A stretch of DNA of 63,750 bases from Candidatus Pelagibacter sp. TMED118 (lineage in GTDB: Bacteria > Pseudomonadota > Alphaproteobacteria > Pelagibacterales > Pelagibacteraceae), in the NCBI GenBank assembly GCA_002170205.2, contig NHFT02000007.1, positions 13,996 through 77,745 on the forward strand, written 5' to 3'. The notes under the pieces were generated by a model, which saw only the letters and a list, made by a program, of their open reading frames with translations, was not told where the DNA came from and did not search any database. Below, in pieces: positions 9,737 to 19,387 of the stretch (the stretch's first letter is position 1; the number at the start of each line of letters is the position of its first letter). Both the position numbers and the translations under genes were made by a program.

Positions 9737-11172
9737 TACCCAACACTCCCTTCTAAGCTAATCCCTACTAGTTTTTGGGCTTCTACTGCGAATTCCATTG
9801 GTAATTGTTGGAGTACTTCTTTACAAAAACCGTTTACAATTAAGCTTACTGCCTCCTCAGAATTTAACCCTCTTTGCTGACAATAAAACAATTGTTCCTC
9901 ACTTATTTTTGATGTCGTTGCCTCATGAGCAATATTCGAATGAGAATTTCTGTTTTTGATGTATGGTATTGTATGTGCACCACATTTATTTCCCATTAAT
10001 AGTGAATCGCATTGAGTGAAATTTTGTGCGTTTTTTGCCTTTGGAAATATATCTACTAAACCTCTGTAAGTATTGTCAGCAAAACCTGCGGATATTCCTT
10101 TTGATATAATTTTACTTTTTGTATTTTTTCCTAAATGTATCATTTTAGTTCCAGTATCAGCTTTTTGATGATTATTGGTAATAGCTATTGAGTAAAACTC
10201 TCCTACTGAATTATCTCCTTGTAAAATACAACTTGGGTATTTCCACGTAATAGCTGACCCAGTTTCAACTTGCGTCCATGATATTTTTGAATTTTTTTCT
10301 TTGCATAAACCTCTCTTTGTAACAAAATTATATATTCCACCTTTGCCATTTTCATCCCCAGGATACCAATTTTGCACTGTTGAATATTTTATTTCAGCAC
10401 CTTCCAAAGCAACTAATTCCACATTTGCTGCATGAAGTTGATTTTCATCCCTCATAGGTGCAGTGCATCCTTCAAGGTAACTAACATAACTGTTTTTGTC
10501 AGCTATAATTAGTGTTCTTTCAAATTGACCCGTTTGTGATGCATTTATTCTAAAATAAGTTGAAAGTTCCATTGGACATTTAACACCTTCAGGAATGTAA
10601 ACAAATGAACCATCTGTAAACACTGCTGAATTTAAAGTGGCAAAATAGTGATCATTTATAGGTATTACTGATCCAAGATACTTTTTTACTAATTCAGGAT
10701 GTTTTTGTATTGCCTCTGATATAGGACAAAAAATTACACCAACTTCATTTAATTTATCTTTAAATGTCGTCGCAACAGAAACTGAGTCAAAAACCGCATC
10801 AACTGCAATACCGCTTAATCTTTTTTGCTCATCAAGTGGAATACCTAATTTTTTATATGTCTCAATTAATTTTGGGTCGACTTCATCGAGACTTTTAGGT
10901 TTATTTTTTGATGTTTTTGGAGCTGAATAATAATACAAATCCTGATAATCAATTTTTGGATATTTAGGTTTTTGCCAGTTTGGTTCTTGAATTATTTGCA
11001 ATCTATCAAATGCTTTCATTCTCCACTTTAACATCCAATCTGGTTCATTTTTTATTTTAGAAATAAATTCAATAGTATCTTTGGTTAGTCCCTTTGGTGA
11101 TTGTATATTTTCAATATCAGTCGTAAAACCATATTTATATTCTTTTAATTTATCAATTTCTTTTTCTCTCAT
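9736..11172 (-). CDS. sufB: SufB, Fe-S scaffold complex subunit
   Basis: A 478-residue SufB on which the nascent Fe-S cluster is built. Characteristic blocks are EPDWMLKWR near the N-terminus, [50 protein letters not shown] and the C-terminal [16 protein letters not shown]. Length is normal for the family. It is the first structural gene after the regulator and overlaps it by one base, so the whole suf set appears to be read from the iscR promoter. Confidence 0.97.
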   Translation of the reverse strand: MREKEIDKLKEYKYGFTTDIENIQSPKGLTKDTIEFISKIKNEPDWMLKWRMKAFDRLQIIQEPNWQKPKYPKIDYQDLYYYSAPKTSKNKPKSLDEVDPKLIETYKKLGIPLDEQKRLSGIAVDAVFDSVSVATTFKDKLNEVGVIFCPISEAIQKHPELVKKYLGSVIPINDHYFATLNSAVFTDGSFVYIPEGVKCPMELSTYFRINASQTGQFERTLIIADKNSYVSYLEGCTAPMRDENQLHAANVELVALEGAEIKYSTVQNWYPGDENGKGGIYNFVTKRGLCKEKNSKISWTQVETGSAITWKYPSCILQGDNSVGEFYSIAITNNHQKADTGTKMIHLGKNTKSKIISKGISAGFADNTYRGLVDIFPKAKNAQNFTQCDSLLMGNKCGAHTIPYIKNRNSHSNIAHEATTSKISEEQLFYCQQRGLNSEEAVSLIVNGFCKEVLQQLPMEFAVEAQKLVGISLEGSVG

Positions 11173-11600
11173 TATAATCTTTTCTCCAAATCATTTTTAT
11201 GTGCTAGATCACTTAATAGTTTTTTTTCAAAAAAAGAGTTAATATGACTATCTAACTCATCCCAAAGTTTGTGTGTATTACATTTTATGGATTTACCGTT
11301 ACATCCTTTTTTCAAATGTTTAATACATCTAACCGTTTTAACATTTTCATCAACAGCAAATAAAATTTCTGATAGTTTGATCTCTGAAGCTTGTCTGTAA
11401 AGTTTATACCCACCTTTTGTACCTCGTATACTCTCTACAATCTTAAATTTTTTTAATTTTAAAAAAATCTGTTCAAGATAAAGTAATGAAATATTTTGTC
11501 TTAATGATATGTCTCTTAAAGATACTGGCCCTTTTTTATAGTATAATGCAAGATCTATAAGTGCCATTACTGCATATCTTCCTTTGCTTGTTAGTTTCAT
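11172..11600 (-). CDS. iscR: IscR-like Rrf2-family Fe-S-responsive repressor
   Basis: A 142-residue Rrf2-family regulator with an N-terminal winged helix-turn-helix ([18 protein letters not shown]; recognition region about 28-60) and a sensing segment with Cys92, Cys100, Cys107 and His110 in CNTHKLW. Three cysteines plus the histidine match the [2Fe-2S] ligand set of IscR, although the Cys spacings are wider (x7, x6) than the x5, x5 of the enteric protein. It heads the suf operon. An IscR-type box lies in its own promoter (11631-11655), which supports autoregulation by cluster status. Confidence 0.9.
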   Translation of the reverse strand: MKLTSKGRYAVMALIDLALYYKKGPVSLRDISLRQNISLLYLEQIFLKLKKFKIVESIRGTKGGYKLYRQASEIKLSEILFAVDENVKTVRCIKHLKKGCNGKSIKCNTHKLWDELDSHINSFFEKKLLSDLAHKNDLEKRL

Positions 11601-11623
11601 AAATTCAATTATTTAGCGGTTAA

Positions 11624-11651
11624 TTTATACATTCCCGACTGATTTAGTCAA
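11624..11651 (-). promoter_or_regulatory. Sigma-70-type promoter of the iscR-suf operon
   Basis: On the minus strand, TTGACT (11646-11651) and TATAAA (11624-11629) are separated by 16 bases, a good sigma-70 pattern placed to start transcription shortly before the iscR ATG at 11600. The -35 lies inside the IscR-like box, so a bound regulator would block polymerase. Confidence 0.7.
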
Positions 11652-11655
11652 CTTT
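11631..11655. promoter_or_regulatory. IscR type 1-like operator
   Basis: The core GACT-GATTT-AGTC is an inverted repeat flanked by CCC on the left and AAC on the right. Compared position by position with the 25-base enteric IscR type 1 consensus as I recall it, I count 23 matches. It covers the -35 element of the iscR-suf promoter, the normal place for IscR autorepression. The match is seen directly; that this regulator binds it is inference. Confidence 0.72.
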
Positions 11656-11738
11656 GAGCATTTTTAAACTTGCAATTTGTCACTCTGTTTTGATAGAAAA
11701 ACGTAATTTTTTTTTGAGAGTGATAATCAATTTCATAT

Positions 11739-12395
11739 ATGGAAAGTAAAATTTCAGAAGTTTTTATACCAGGGCCAAGTGGAAGACTTGAGGGAAAGTA
11801 TTTTAAAAGTAAAAAAAATACCTCTCCAATAGCATTAGTATTGCACCCTCATCCACAATATGGGGGTACCATGAATAATAAAGTTGTAGCTGACACTTTT
11901 AATACATTTATAGAGAATAATTTTTCTGTTTGCAGGGTAAACTTCAGAGGTGTTGGAAAAAGCGATGGGGAATTTGACAATGGACAAGGAGAGCTGGCTG
12001 ATGCCGCTGCAGCTCTTGATTGGATTGAAAGAGAAAATTTTGATAATTCGCAATGTTGGATTGCGGGATTTTCTTTTGGATCTTTAATAGCAATGCAACT
12101 TCTTATGAGGAGACCTGAAATAAACAGATTTATAGCAATATCACCACAACCAAATGTTTACGATTTTTCTTTTCTGTCACCTTGTCCAACTTCTGGTTTG
12201 ATAGTATCCGGCGAAAACGATGAATTAGTTCCTTATGAAGATTTAAATGAATTGAATAAAAGGTTAAGTTCTCAAAAAGGTATAAAAGTTGAATTTACTC
12301 AAATAAATAATGCAAATCATTTTTTTTCAAAAGCCACTGATAGTTTAAATATTGAATTAAATAAATATATACAAAGAGAAACCGCCCTATACTAA
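11739..12395 (+). CDS. Alpha/beta hydrolase (COG2945-type)
   Basis: A 218-residue alpha/beta hydrolase. The nucleophile elbow is GFSFGS with Ser112. HPHPQYGGTM near residue 36, FRGVGKSDGEFD, a VSGENDELVPY acid loop and NANHFF with the catalytic His complete the set. These motifs are typical of the short COG2945 hydrolases found widely in alphaproteobacteria; their substrates are unknown. It is divergent from iscR, and its last codon overlaps the convergent anmK gene. Confidence 0.85.
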   Translation: MESKISEVFIPGPSGRLEGKYFKSKKNTSPIALVLHPHPQYGGTMNNKVVADTFNTFIENNFSVCRVNFRGVGKSDGEFDNGQGELADAAAALDWIERENFDNSQCWIAGFSFGSLIAMQLLMRRPEINRFIAISPQPNVYDFSFLSPCPTSGLIVSGENDELVPYEDLNELNKRLSSQKGIKVEFTQINNANHFFSKATDSLNIELNKYIQRETALY

Positions 12396-13522
12396 TAATT
12401 CTTAACTTGCTTTCCACCTGTACACGGTTTTTTACATCCAGTAGTTCTTGGAAACGTTATAGCTAATCTTAGTTTAGATCTAATTGACAAATAAGCAAAT
12501 GCTTGTGACTCAACAAAATCCCCGTCGATAGAGTAATCATCAACTAATTTTAAATCAATTTTTTTTTGCAATTGATTTTTAATACTGTCTCTTAGTGTTG
12601 CATTCTTTCTTCCACCACCACATAAAAGAAGTAAAGATTTTTTACTTGATATACTGTTGATCTGATTTGCAATATTTTTTGCTGTAAGTTCGGTAAGTGT
12701 GGCCATTGCATCATTTAATTTTAAACCACGTACTATATTTAAATTGAAATCGTTTATATCCAAAGAGCGTCTTTTTGACTTTAATAAAATGTTATCTAAA
12801 TGATTTAACATTTCATTAAGAATATATTTGTTTATAATCCCCTTCTTAGCTAATTGCCCATCCTTATCTATTTTGTACCTAGAGCTTGATCTTAAGAACT
12901 TATCTATTAAACACATGCCGGGGCCACAGTCCCAAGAAATTAAAGAAGATTTTTTTACAATAGTTAAATTTGATATTCCACCTATATTCAAAAAAATTAC
13001 CTTATCATAATTAATATTTAATCCATTTGTTAATTTGTATTTATCATAAAGCAATTTATGAAATATCGGAGTTAATGGAGCTCCATCGCCACCATTTTTA
13101 ATATCATTATTTCTAAAATTATAAATTATTTTTTTTTTTATTAACTGTGACAAGAGATAAGGATCTCCGATTTGATAGGTAATTTGTTCATCTGGGTTAT
13201 GTAACATGGTCTGTCCATGGAACCCTACTATTTCAATTTCGATTTTATTTTTTTTATTAAATTTGTTAACTGCTTCTGCATGAAAAAGTGTGATTTCTCT
13301 TTCTAAGAGTTTTAAATTATTAATATTTTTTTCAATATCTGAAGGCAAATTTATTATTTCTCTTAATTTGGTTAAATTAGAGTATAATTTACTTGGATAT
13401 TCATAATAAGAATTTTTAATAACTTCGAATATACTTCTTCCATCCGAATTTATTAATGATATATCAACACCATCCATGGATGTTCCACTCATTAAACCCA
13501 GTGATGTAATAACTTTTCCCAT
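12392..13522 (-). CDS. anmK: Anhydro-N-acetylmuramic acid kinase
   Basis: A 376-residue AnmK, which phosphorylates and hydrolyses 1,6-anhydro-MurNAc from recycled peptidoglycan to MurNAc-6-phosphate. It shows GLMSGTSMDGVD (9-20), GFHGQTMLHNP, NIGGISNLT, the WDCGPGMCLID loop and LLLCGGGRKN, all in the expected order, and ends in a Pro/Thr/Gly/Cys-rich tail of the PCTGG type. It is divergent from tyrS by 42 bases. Its presence shows that some wall recycling is kept in this small genome. Confidence 0.94.
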   Translation of the reverse strand: MGKVITSLGLMSGTSMDGVDISLINSDGRSIFEVIKNSYYEYPSKLYSNLTKLREIINLPSDIEKNINNLKLLEREITLFHAEAVNKFNKKNKIEIEIVGFHGQTMLHNPDEQITYQIGDPYLLSQLIKKKIIYNFRNNDIKNGGDGAPLTPIFHKLLYDKYKLTNGLNINYDKVIFLNIGGISNLTIVKKSSLISWDCGPGMCLIDKFLRSSSRYKIDKDGQLAKKGIINKYILNEMLNHLDNILLKSKRRSLDINDFNLNIVRGLKLNDAMATLTELTAKNIANQINSISSKKSLLLLCGGGRKNATLRDSIKNQLQKKIDLKLVDDYSIDGDFVESQAFAYLSIRSKLRLAITFPRTTGCKKPCTGGKQVKNY

Positions 13523-13564
13523 TATTTTTTTTTATTAATTATTGTATATTGTAGATCTTAATTC

Positions 13565-14794
13565 ATGAATAAATTTTTAAAAGAATTCAAAGATAGAGGT
13601 TATTTTTATCAATGTACAAACGATTTTGAGTTATCGTCTCTTTTAGAAAAAAAAAGTATCAAAGCGTATATAGGGTTTGATAGTACAGCCCCAAGTTTAC
13701 ACGTTGGAAGTCTTATGCAAATAATGTGTTTAAGATTATTACAAAAACATGGTCACCAACCAATAGTTTTAATTGGAGGTGGCACTACAAGAATTGGAGA
13801 TCCCTCGGGCAAAGATGAAACAAGAAAAATTCTTTCAGATAAAGAAATAGAAAGAAATATCAGGAGTATAAAAAAAGTATTTAATATTTATCTTGATACT
13901 AAAAATTCTAAATTGAAACCAATTTTTGTAAATAATAATAGTTGGTTAAGTAAATTAAATTACATAAATTTTTTAAGAGAAATTGGAAAATATTTTACAA
14001 TAAATAAAATGTTAAGTTTTGATAGTGTAAAACTTAGGCTGGAAAGAGAACAATCCTTAAGTTACATGGAATTTAACTATATGATTTTGCAAGCATATGA
14101 TTTTCTTGAATTATACAAAAAAAAAGGTTGTTTACTTCAAGTGGGCGGATCTGACCAATGGGGAAATATAATAAATGGTGTTGATTTAATTAAAAGACAT
14201 TTAAATAAACAAGCTTATGGATTAACAACTCCGTTGATTACTTTATCTTCTGGAGCAAAAATGGGTAAAACTGAAAAAGGAGCTATTTGGCTAGATAATA
14301 AGTTTTTGTCATCTTATGATTATTGGCAGTTCTGGCGTAATACAGCTGATGCAGACGTAATAAAATTTCTGAAATTATTTACCGACCTAGATTTGGAAGC
14401 AATAGATAATATTAAATCAAAAAATATAAATGAATTAAAAATTATTTTAGCAAATGAGGCAACAAAAATGCTCCATGGTAAAGAATTATCAAATAAAGCA
14501 GAATTAACTGCTAAATCAACATTTGAAAGCGGTTTAGTTGGAGATGAATTGCCAACTTACAAAATTAATAAAAAAGATGTTGAAAACGGCATTTCAATAA
14601 TCGATGTTGCAATCAACTCGAAATTACTGAATACAAAAAGTGAAGTCAGGAGAGCTATAAAAGATAATGGTATAAAGTTAAATAATAAAGTTGTAGCTGA
14701 CGATAAACAGATAGTTGACACAACATTTTTTACAAATGGAATAAGTAAATTATCATTTGGAAAAAAAAAACATATCAAATTAAAAATAAATTAA
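13565..14794 (+). CDS. tyrS: Tyrosyl-tRNA synthetase
   Basis: A 409-residue class I TyrRS charging tRNA(Tyr). The HIGH-type motif is HVGS (46-49), the KMSKS-type motif is KMGKT (232-236), and the tyrosine-binding region includes YMILQAYDFLEL and GGSDQWGNI. A C-terminal S4 RNA-binding domain follows (about 340-400; KSEVRRAIKDNGIKLN). The Gly in KMGKT replaces the usual Ser, as is common in bacterial TyrRS. It overlaps the convergent CoA-binding gene by 4 bases. Confidence 0.97.
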   Translation: MNKFLKEFKDRGYFYQCTNDFELSSLLEKKSIKAYIGFDSTAPSLHVGSLMQIMCLRLLQKHGHQPIVLIGGGTTRIGDPSGKDETRKILSDKEIERNIRSIKKVFNIYLDTKNSKLKPIFVNNNSWLSKLNYINFLREIGKYFTINKMLSFDSVKLRLEREQSLSYMEFNYMILQAYDFLELYKKKGCLLQVGGSDQWGNIINGVDLIKRHLNKQAYGLTTPLITLSSGAKMGKTEKGAIWLDNKFLSSYDYWQFWRNTADADVIKFLKLFTDLDLEAIDNIKSKNINELKIILANEATKMLHGKELSNKAELTAKSTFESGLVGDELPTYKINKKDVENGISIIDVAINSKLLNTKSEVRRAIKDNGIKLNNKVVADDKQIVDTTFFTNGISKLSFGKKKHIKLKIN

Positions 14795-15258
14795 TTTTTT
14801 AGCACTGGATAAACTGGATTTGTTTTCTGAAAAATTTTTTGATATTCTTGTTTTATACATCTATTTGATATGTATTTTATATTCTCTTTTTTTACCATAT
14901 TTTCTGCATCTATATGATGTATGCCATATTGTAACCATAAGACCTTTGCGCCTATTCTAACTACCTGTTTCGCTATATCTGGGATCTCTTTTGACGGTCT
15001 GAAAACATCTACGATATCAATTTTACCCTCTGCTTTATCTAAACCTGATAATACTTTTTCTCCATTTATTATTTCACCTTCAGCAAATGGGTTTATTGGT
15101 ATTACTTTGTATCCAAAATCTTGCATATATTTCATAACAACATTTGCCGGTTTCCTTTTAATTTTATTTGGATCTTCTTTTTTTTTTTCTGAACTTATAC
15201 CAATCATTGCTATCGTTTTAGCATTCTCTAAAATAACTTTTATTTCTTGATCGTCCAT
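14791..15258 (-). CDS. CoA-binding (YccU-type) domain protein
   Basis: A 155-residue CoA_binding domain protein with a Rossmann fold. IAMIGISSEKKK at the N-terminus is the nucleotide-binding turn, then VMKYMQDFGYKVIPINPFAEGE, DIVDVFRPSKEIPDI and LWLQYGIHH follow, the familiar pattern of the YccU family. These resemble the CoA-binding domain of succinyl-CoA synthetase, but their role is not established. It starts at the stop codon of the upstream crotonase gene. Confidence 0.88.
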   Translation of the reverse strand: MDDQEIKVILENAKTIAMIGISSEKKKEDPNKIKRKPANVVMKYMQDFGYKVIPINPFAEGEIINGEKVLSGLDKAEGKIDIVDVFRPSKEIPDIAKQVVRIGAKVLWLQYGIHHIDAENMVKKENIKYISNRCIKQEYQKIFQKTNPVYPVLKN

Positions 15259-16031
15259 TACTTATGTCTCCATTTAGGGGCTCTTTTTTCCAAAAATGCT
15301 GAAATCCCCTCTTTTGCGTCCATTGCCATCATGTTTAAAGTCATCATTTCACTCGTATATTTATAAGCTTTATTCAATGGCATCTCTAATTGCTTGTAAA
15401 AAGCTCTTTTACCAATTTTAATTGTTAAATTTGATTTAGATGAAATTTTTTTTGCAATATTTAATACCTCATTATTCAACTTCTGTTTTGAAAAATGATC
15501 GTTAATTAAACCAATTTGTTTTGCAAAGTTTGCTTTAATTGGTTCTCCGGTTAATAACATTTTCATCATTTGTTTCCGATTTATTTTTCTGCTGACAGCT
15601 ACCATGGGTGTGCTGCAAAAAAGGCCTATATTAACCCCAGGAGTAGCAAAAATTGCATCATTAGTGCTGTAAGCTAAATCACAACTTGCAGCTAGCTGAC
15701 ATCCTGCAGCAAAAGCTGCACCATGAACTTTAGCTATTACCGGTTTCCTGCCCTCTACAATTTGTAACATTACTTTAGAACATAAATTAAATAATTTTAA
15801 ATATTTTGATCTAACTTTTAAACTTTTAACTTCTTTTAAATTATGTCCAGCACTAAAACCTTTTCCATTGCCATTTATAATTATTACTCTTGTTTTGCTA
15901 TCAGCATCAAATTTTTTTAACAGTTTTGACAATTCATTTAGTGTTTTAAATGATAATGAGTTATATGTTTTAGGGTCATTTAGTGTTATAGATTTTATGC
16001 CAGAGCCAAGATCTTTTGAAATAACATTCAT
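15258..16031 (-). CDS. Enoyl-CoA hydratase/isomerase family protein
   Basis: A 257-residue crotonase-fold protein. It shows the oxyanion-hole segments GFSAGHNLKEV (about 58-68) and HGAAFAAGCQLAASCDL (about 103-119), then FATPGVNIGLFC. In place of one usual acidic pair the sequence has GCQLAASCD, as in the ECHDC3-like branch, so hydratase activity is not certain. It lies between a small nucleotidyltransferase gene and the CoA-binding gene, all packed within 0-2 bases. Confidence 0.88.
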   Translation of the reverse strand: MNVISKDLGSGIKSITLNDPKTYNSLSFKTLNELSKLLKKFDADSKTRVIIINGNGKGFSAGHNLKEVKSLKVRSKYLKLFNLCSKVMLQIVEGRKPVIAKVHGAAFAAGCQLAASCDLAYSTNDAIFATPGVNIGLFCSTPMVAVSRKINRKQMMKMLLTGEPIKANFAKQIGLINDHFSKQKLNNEVLNIAKKISSKSNLTIKIGKRAFYKQLEMPLNKAYKYTSEMMTLNMMAMDAKEGISAFLEKRAPKWRHK

Positions 16032-16033
16032 AT

Positions 16034-16408
16034 TTACTCCAATTCTCCCTCTTCACGCATTTTAGCTCTTATTTTTGTTGCTGATATTTTTTGAATTTCC
16101 TCAGGAAGAACTACCTCCTCTATTTTGTATCCAACTCCTCTACCATAAGAAATATTTGTAATGTTAGGTACAAGCATTATCTTAAATCTCCCCTCATATT
16201 TAGGATTTAATTTATCCTCAATATTCTTCTTAACAGTATCAAAATCAAATGGATTATCATCAACTCCTTGAACATCTCTAATTTGAATACATACCTGTCC
16301 AGTTTTTTTTACTATCTCCTCAAATAAAGCATAATGACCATCATGAAAAGGTTGCCACCTTCCTAACATTTGTGCAGTTGGTTTTTTATTATCCCACTGG
16401 TAAATCAT
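16034..16408 (-). CDS. Small HxGH nucleotidyltransferase (cytidylyltransferase-like)
   Basis: A 124-residue nucleotidyltransferase-fold protein with the active-site HDGH (22-25) in GRWQPFHDGHYALFEE and the second motif ISATKIRAKM (about 108-117), so the minimal catalytic set is complete. The family includes nicotinamide- and pantetheine-phosphate adenylyltransferases and glycerol-3-phosphate cytidylyltransferases. This one is shorter than NadM and its substrate is unknown. It is followed at once by the crotonase gene and preceded by the large outer-membrane protein gene. Confidence 0.82.
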   Translation of the reverse strand: MIYQWDNKKPTAQMLGRWQPFHDGHYALFEEIVKKTGQVCIQIRDVQGVDDNPFDFDTVKKNIEDKLNPKYEGRFKIMLVPNITNISYGRGVGYKIEEVVLPEEIQKISATKIRAKMREEGELE

Positions 16409-16464
16409 TTATACTCCTAACGTTTGTAGTTTATTCTTTAATATAGAAATTTAAAGTATTTAAT

Positions 16465-18945
16465 TTAAAATATACTAGAAATTTTTAAGTTAACTTCATA
16501 CTCGGGATATTCACTAAGTAAATCATAATCTGTTTCAAATAAAATATCAAAACCATTTAATTTTTTACTATAATCAGCAGACGCAACATTGTCTTGAATA
16601 GAAAGTGTATACTGAACTTCCCTTAATGTTATATAGGCTGTTCCTAAGTAGAATGTATCGCTGTGACTGTTCTCGCTTTGATTTCTTTCATATAAAGTGG
16701 TCAATGAAAATCCAGTTTGTGTAATTACATCTAAGCCTAATTTTACTTTACCACTTTTTGGTTCTTGCTGATCAATTGATCTCGTATAAGTCGTATTGGG
16801 ATCAGAAACATATTTTATAGAAACATCTGAAGAAGGACTAATATCTAATCCTAATTCAATACCAGTAGAAGGTATTAAATTTATATTATTTAATTTAAAT
16901 ATATTATTTAAGTTAATGCCGGTATATAAAGCACCGTTTTTAATTGTTTGATCATCATAATCTAATGCGTCGGTTCCAGTCTCTGAATATTCTTCTAGAC
17001 GTGTATGGCTAAAATCAAATCTGATATTTGGTGAAATGTTTAAATTATTTCTATTTAAAACAGTAGAGTAATTTATAGATCCATATAATTGTGCTCCATC
17101 TCTGTCTCCATTCAAGGTATTATTGCCTTTTTTTCTAACATTTTTTAAATCAAGTTTGCTAAAACCAAAAATACCGTCAATAAATTTATTTTCACCCGAC
17201 AGTAGGCTTGCATAGGTGGAAAGGCTGTAACCATCAGTATCTAATGAGGTTCCAGGAGTTCCAACATCAACATCGTCTTTAGTATATCTAATTGTATATC
17301 CGTAAAGATATCTATCGCTTACTTTGTTATCTACCCCTATAGTAATACCTTTAGTATTTATATCTTTTGAATGTGAAGCATTCGTATCTCCAACCCTACC
17401 TATGCTAACACTTCCTTCGCTCCAAAAAGACCAGGTAGTATTAATTTCTTCTTCTTCGAGTTCTTCATCGTCGGTAAGAGCTGCAGGAACTACTTTTGCA
17501 ATTGAAGCAATTTTAGGATTGGAAAATTTAAATTTAATTCCCTGACTAAATAATTCTCTATATTCGTTGTAGTTTCTTAACCACTGTAATCGATTAAATA
17601 TTGGTATTGATACATTTTGTATAATTCTTTTTGGTACCTTTGTTTGGGCTTCAACTAATGCAACAACTGTTTTATCTTCAAAAGGATCAGGGGCTTCTGT
17701 GGCAATTGTTTCTGTCGTAAAGTTAAGTGCAGTTGAACTAGATATTCCTGGATAATCAGCACTATCTACATCATCAAAAGCTGTTGAGGCAATTGTTACA
17801 TAGTAACCTGTTTCGCCGTCTAAAGTATTACCGGGATTAATTGTAATTTCTGTAGAACCTGATCCAGAAACTTTTGTACCTGTAACACTGATTGTTTCAA
17901 CTGTTGAGTCATCTGAAGATTTTTTAATTAAAATATTACCGCTTTCTGCGTCTACAACTTCAGAAAAAGTTAAAACAATATTATCGTTTACACCAACGCT
18001 TGATGCTCCGTCTGATGGTGAAGAAGAGGAAAGTGTTGGGGCTGTATTATTTATTTCAAAAGCAGTTGATAATGAATATTCATGAACACTATCGGTATTT
18101 TCATATCCTAACATAAACATTTTTGTACCATCATTATTAAATTCAAATGCGAATGGTTCATCATCTTCTGAAGATACATCGTAACTTCCTTTGTGTATGA
18201 ATCCTTCACTTAAATCAAAAGCAGTGTCTAATGTATATTCACTTAAATTTTTATCTTGACCGCTAATAATATACATTTTTGTACCATCACTATTAAATTC
18301 AATATCTCTTGGTTTTCGATCTTGAGCACTTACACTATATTCTTCTGGAGTACCTCTAGATGATTCTGCAATACTATAAGGTGTACTTAATGGAACTTCT
18401 ATAATTGTATGACCGATAAATCCTGAAATGAATATTTTGGTTCCGTCATTATTGAAAGTTATTCCACAAGCTCTAGTATCTAAACTAGAAATATCCCAAA
18501 CAACTACTGTTGTATCATCATAAGTTGATAGATCGTATGCAGTGCCAAGAGTTATTTCATGAAGATCATCACCTCCCGCCCCCATAAGGAATAATTTAGT
18601 TCCATCACCATTAAAAGTTAATCCAAATGGTTCATTATCCCATTCAAGATCAATACCAAGTTCACTAGTTCCAACTGGAAGTCTATCTACATGGCTTGCA
18701 GTTGAAACGTCAAATGCAGTTGTCAGATCCCATTCATTAATTTCGTCATCGGTAGAATGAGAACCTGTTGTAAACATTTTAGTTCCATCGTTATTAAATA
18801 CCAAACCAGCAGGAGTAGCATTTATTGTTAATGAGGCATTTCCTGTATGGACGTTCATAGGATCATTTAAATCCGTTATACCTGCAATAACTTTGAAATT
18901 AATTATTATAAAAACAAGAAAAAACGATAGAAATTTCATATCCAT
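16465..18945 (-). CDS. Putative autotransporter: propeller repeats, Ig-like domain, outer-membrane barrel
   Basis: An 826-residue secreted protein. A signal peptide covers about 1-21 (hydrophobic FLVFIIINF, then VIAG). Five copies of an F-N-x-D-G-T-K-x-F/Y motif sit at about 50, 111, 164, 217 and 269, four of them followed by an E(Y/W/I)xLxTA(F/Y)-type strand, so they look like beta-propeller blades. A Big_5/SbsA-like Ig domain follows (about 301-412: SPSDGASSVGVNDNIVLTFS). From about 540 to the end is an autotransporter-type beta-barrel (SFWSEGSVSIG), ending in Phe as outer-membrane proteins do. I infer a surface-exposed passenger; its ligand is unknown. Start may be the second Met (codon 3). 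Confidence 0.8.
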   Translation of the reverse strand: MDMKFLSFFLVFIIINFKVIAGITDLNDPMNVHTGNASLTINATPAGLVFNNDGTKMFTTGSHSTDDEINEWDLTTAFDVSTASHVDRLPVGTSELGIDLEWDNEPFGLTFNGDGTKLFLMGAGGDDLHEITLGTAYDLSTYDDTTVVVWDISSLDTRACGITFNNDGTKIFISGFIGHTIIEVPLSTPYSIAESSRGTPEEYSVSAQDRKPRDIEFNSDGTKMYIISGQDKNLSEYTLDTAFDLSEGFIHKGSYDVSSEDDEPFAFEFNNDGTKMFMLGYENTDSVHEYSLSTAFEINNTAPTLSSSSPSDGASSVGVNDNIVLTFSEVVDAESGNILIKKSSDDSTVETISVTGTKVSGSGSTEITINPGNTLDGETGYYVTIASTAFDDVDSADYPGISSSTALNFTTETIATEAPDPFEDKTVVALVEAQTKVPKRIIQNVSIPIFNRLQWLRNYNEYRELFSQGIKFKFSNPKIASIAKVVPAALTDDEELEEEEINTTWSFWSEGSVSIGRVGDTNASHSKDINTKGITIGVDNKVSDRYLYGYTIRYTKDDVDVGTPGTSLDTDGYSLSTYASLLSGENKFIDGIFGFSKLDLKNVRKKGNNTLNGDRDGAQLYGSINYSTVLNRNNLNISPNIRFDFSHTRLEEYSETGTDALDYDDQTIKNGALYTGINLNNIFKLNNINLIPSTGIELGLDISPSSDVSIKYVSDPNTTYTRSIDQQEPKSGKVKLGLDVITQTGFSLTTLYERNQSENSHSDTFYLGTAYITLREVQYTLSIQDNVASADYSKKLNGFDILFETDYDLLSEYPEYEVNLKISSIF

Positions 18946-18976
18946 AAATTAAAGAATTATTTAAATGAAATGTAAT

Positions 18977-19387
18977 TTATATTTTTAAATCCTCTATTAT
19001 TTTTGATGCCCAAATTTTAGCATTTTGCGATGTAACATGAAAATTATATTTTTCAGGTTTCACAAACATTTGATTAGTATCATCAAATCTACCTACTTTT
19101 ATAGTATCAACCCAAACTATATAATCTGCAGGAAATAACGCTCTTGCTGCTGGTGTTGGAGCAATAAAATCAGCGATAACATTATTTCCTTCATTTTTTA
19201 ATTTAAGTGCAAATTCAGCCATCCTCTTAGCTTGTCTCTTCCTTCCCTCCTCAGAAAAATCCCAATCATTAGCAGCCTTTCTAACTTCGTCTGCATTTAA
19301 TCTTTTTGCATCAATCATAGGTGCCAGTTCATCCGCCAATGTAGTTTTGCCAGCTCCAGGTAGTCCCATTATTAGTATTATTTTCAT
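18977..19387 (-). CDS. Adenylylsulfate-kinase-like P-loop protein
   Basis: A 136-residue P-loop kinase with Walker A GLPGAGKTT (8-16), a LNADEVRKAANDWDFSEEGR segment and VIADFIAPTPAARALF, the pattern of APS kinase (CysC). The C-terminus (FVKPEKYNFHVT) also fits. It is shorter than typical CysC (about 175-200 residues), so true APS kinase activity is uncertain; related short proteins act on other small molecules. It overlaps the methyltransferase gene upstream by 4 bases. Confidence 0.75.
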   Translation of the reverse strand: MKIILIMGLPGAGKTTLADELAPMIDAKRLNADEVRKAANDWDFSEEGRKRQAKRMAEFALKLKNEGNNVIADFIAPTPAARALFPADYIVWVDTIKVGRFDDTNQMFVKPEKYNFHVTSQNAKIWASKIIEDLKI

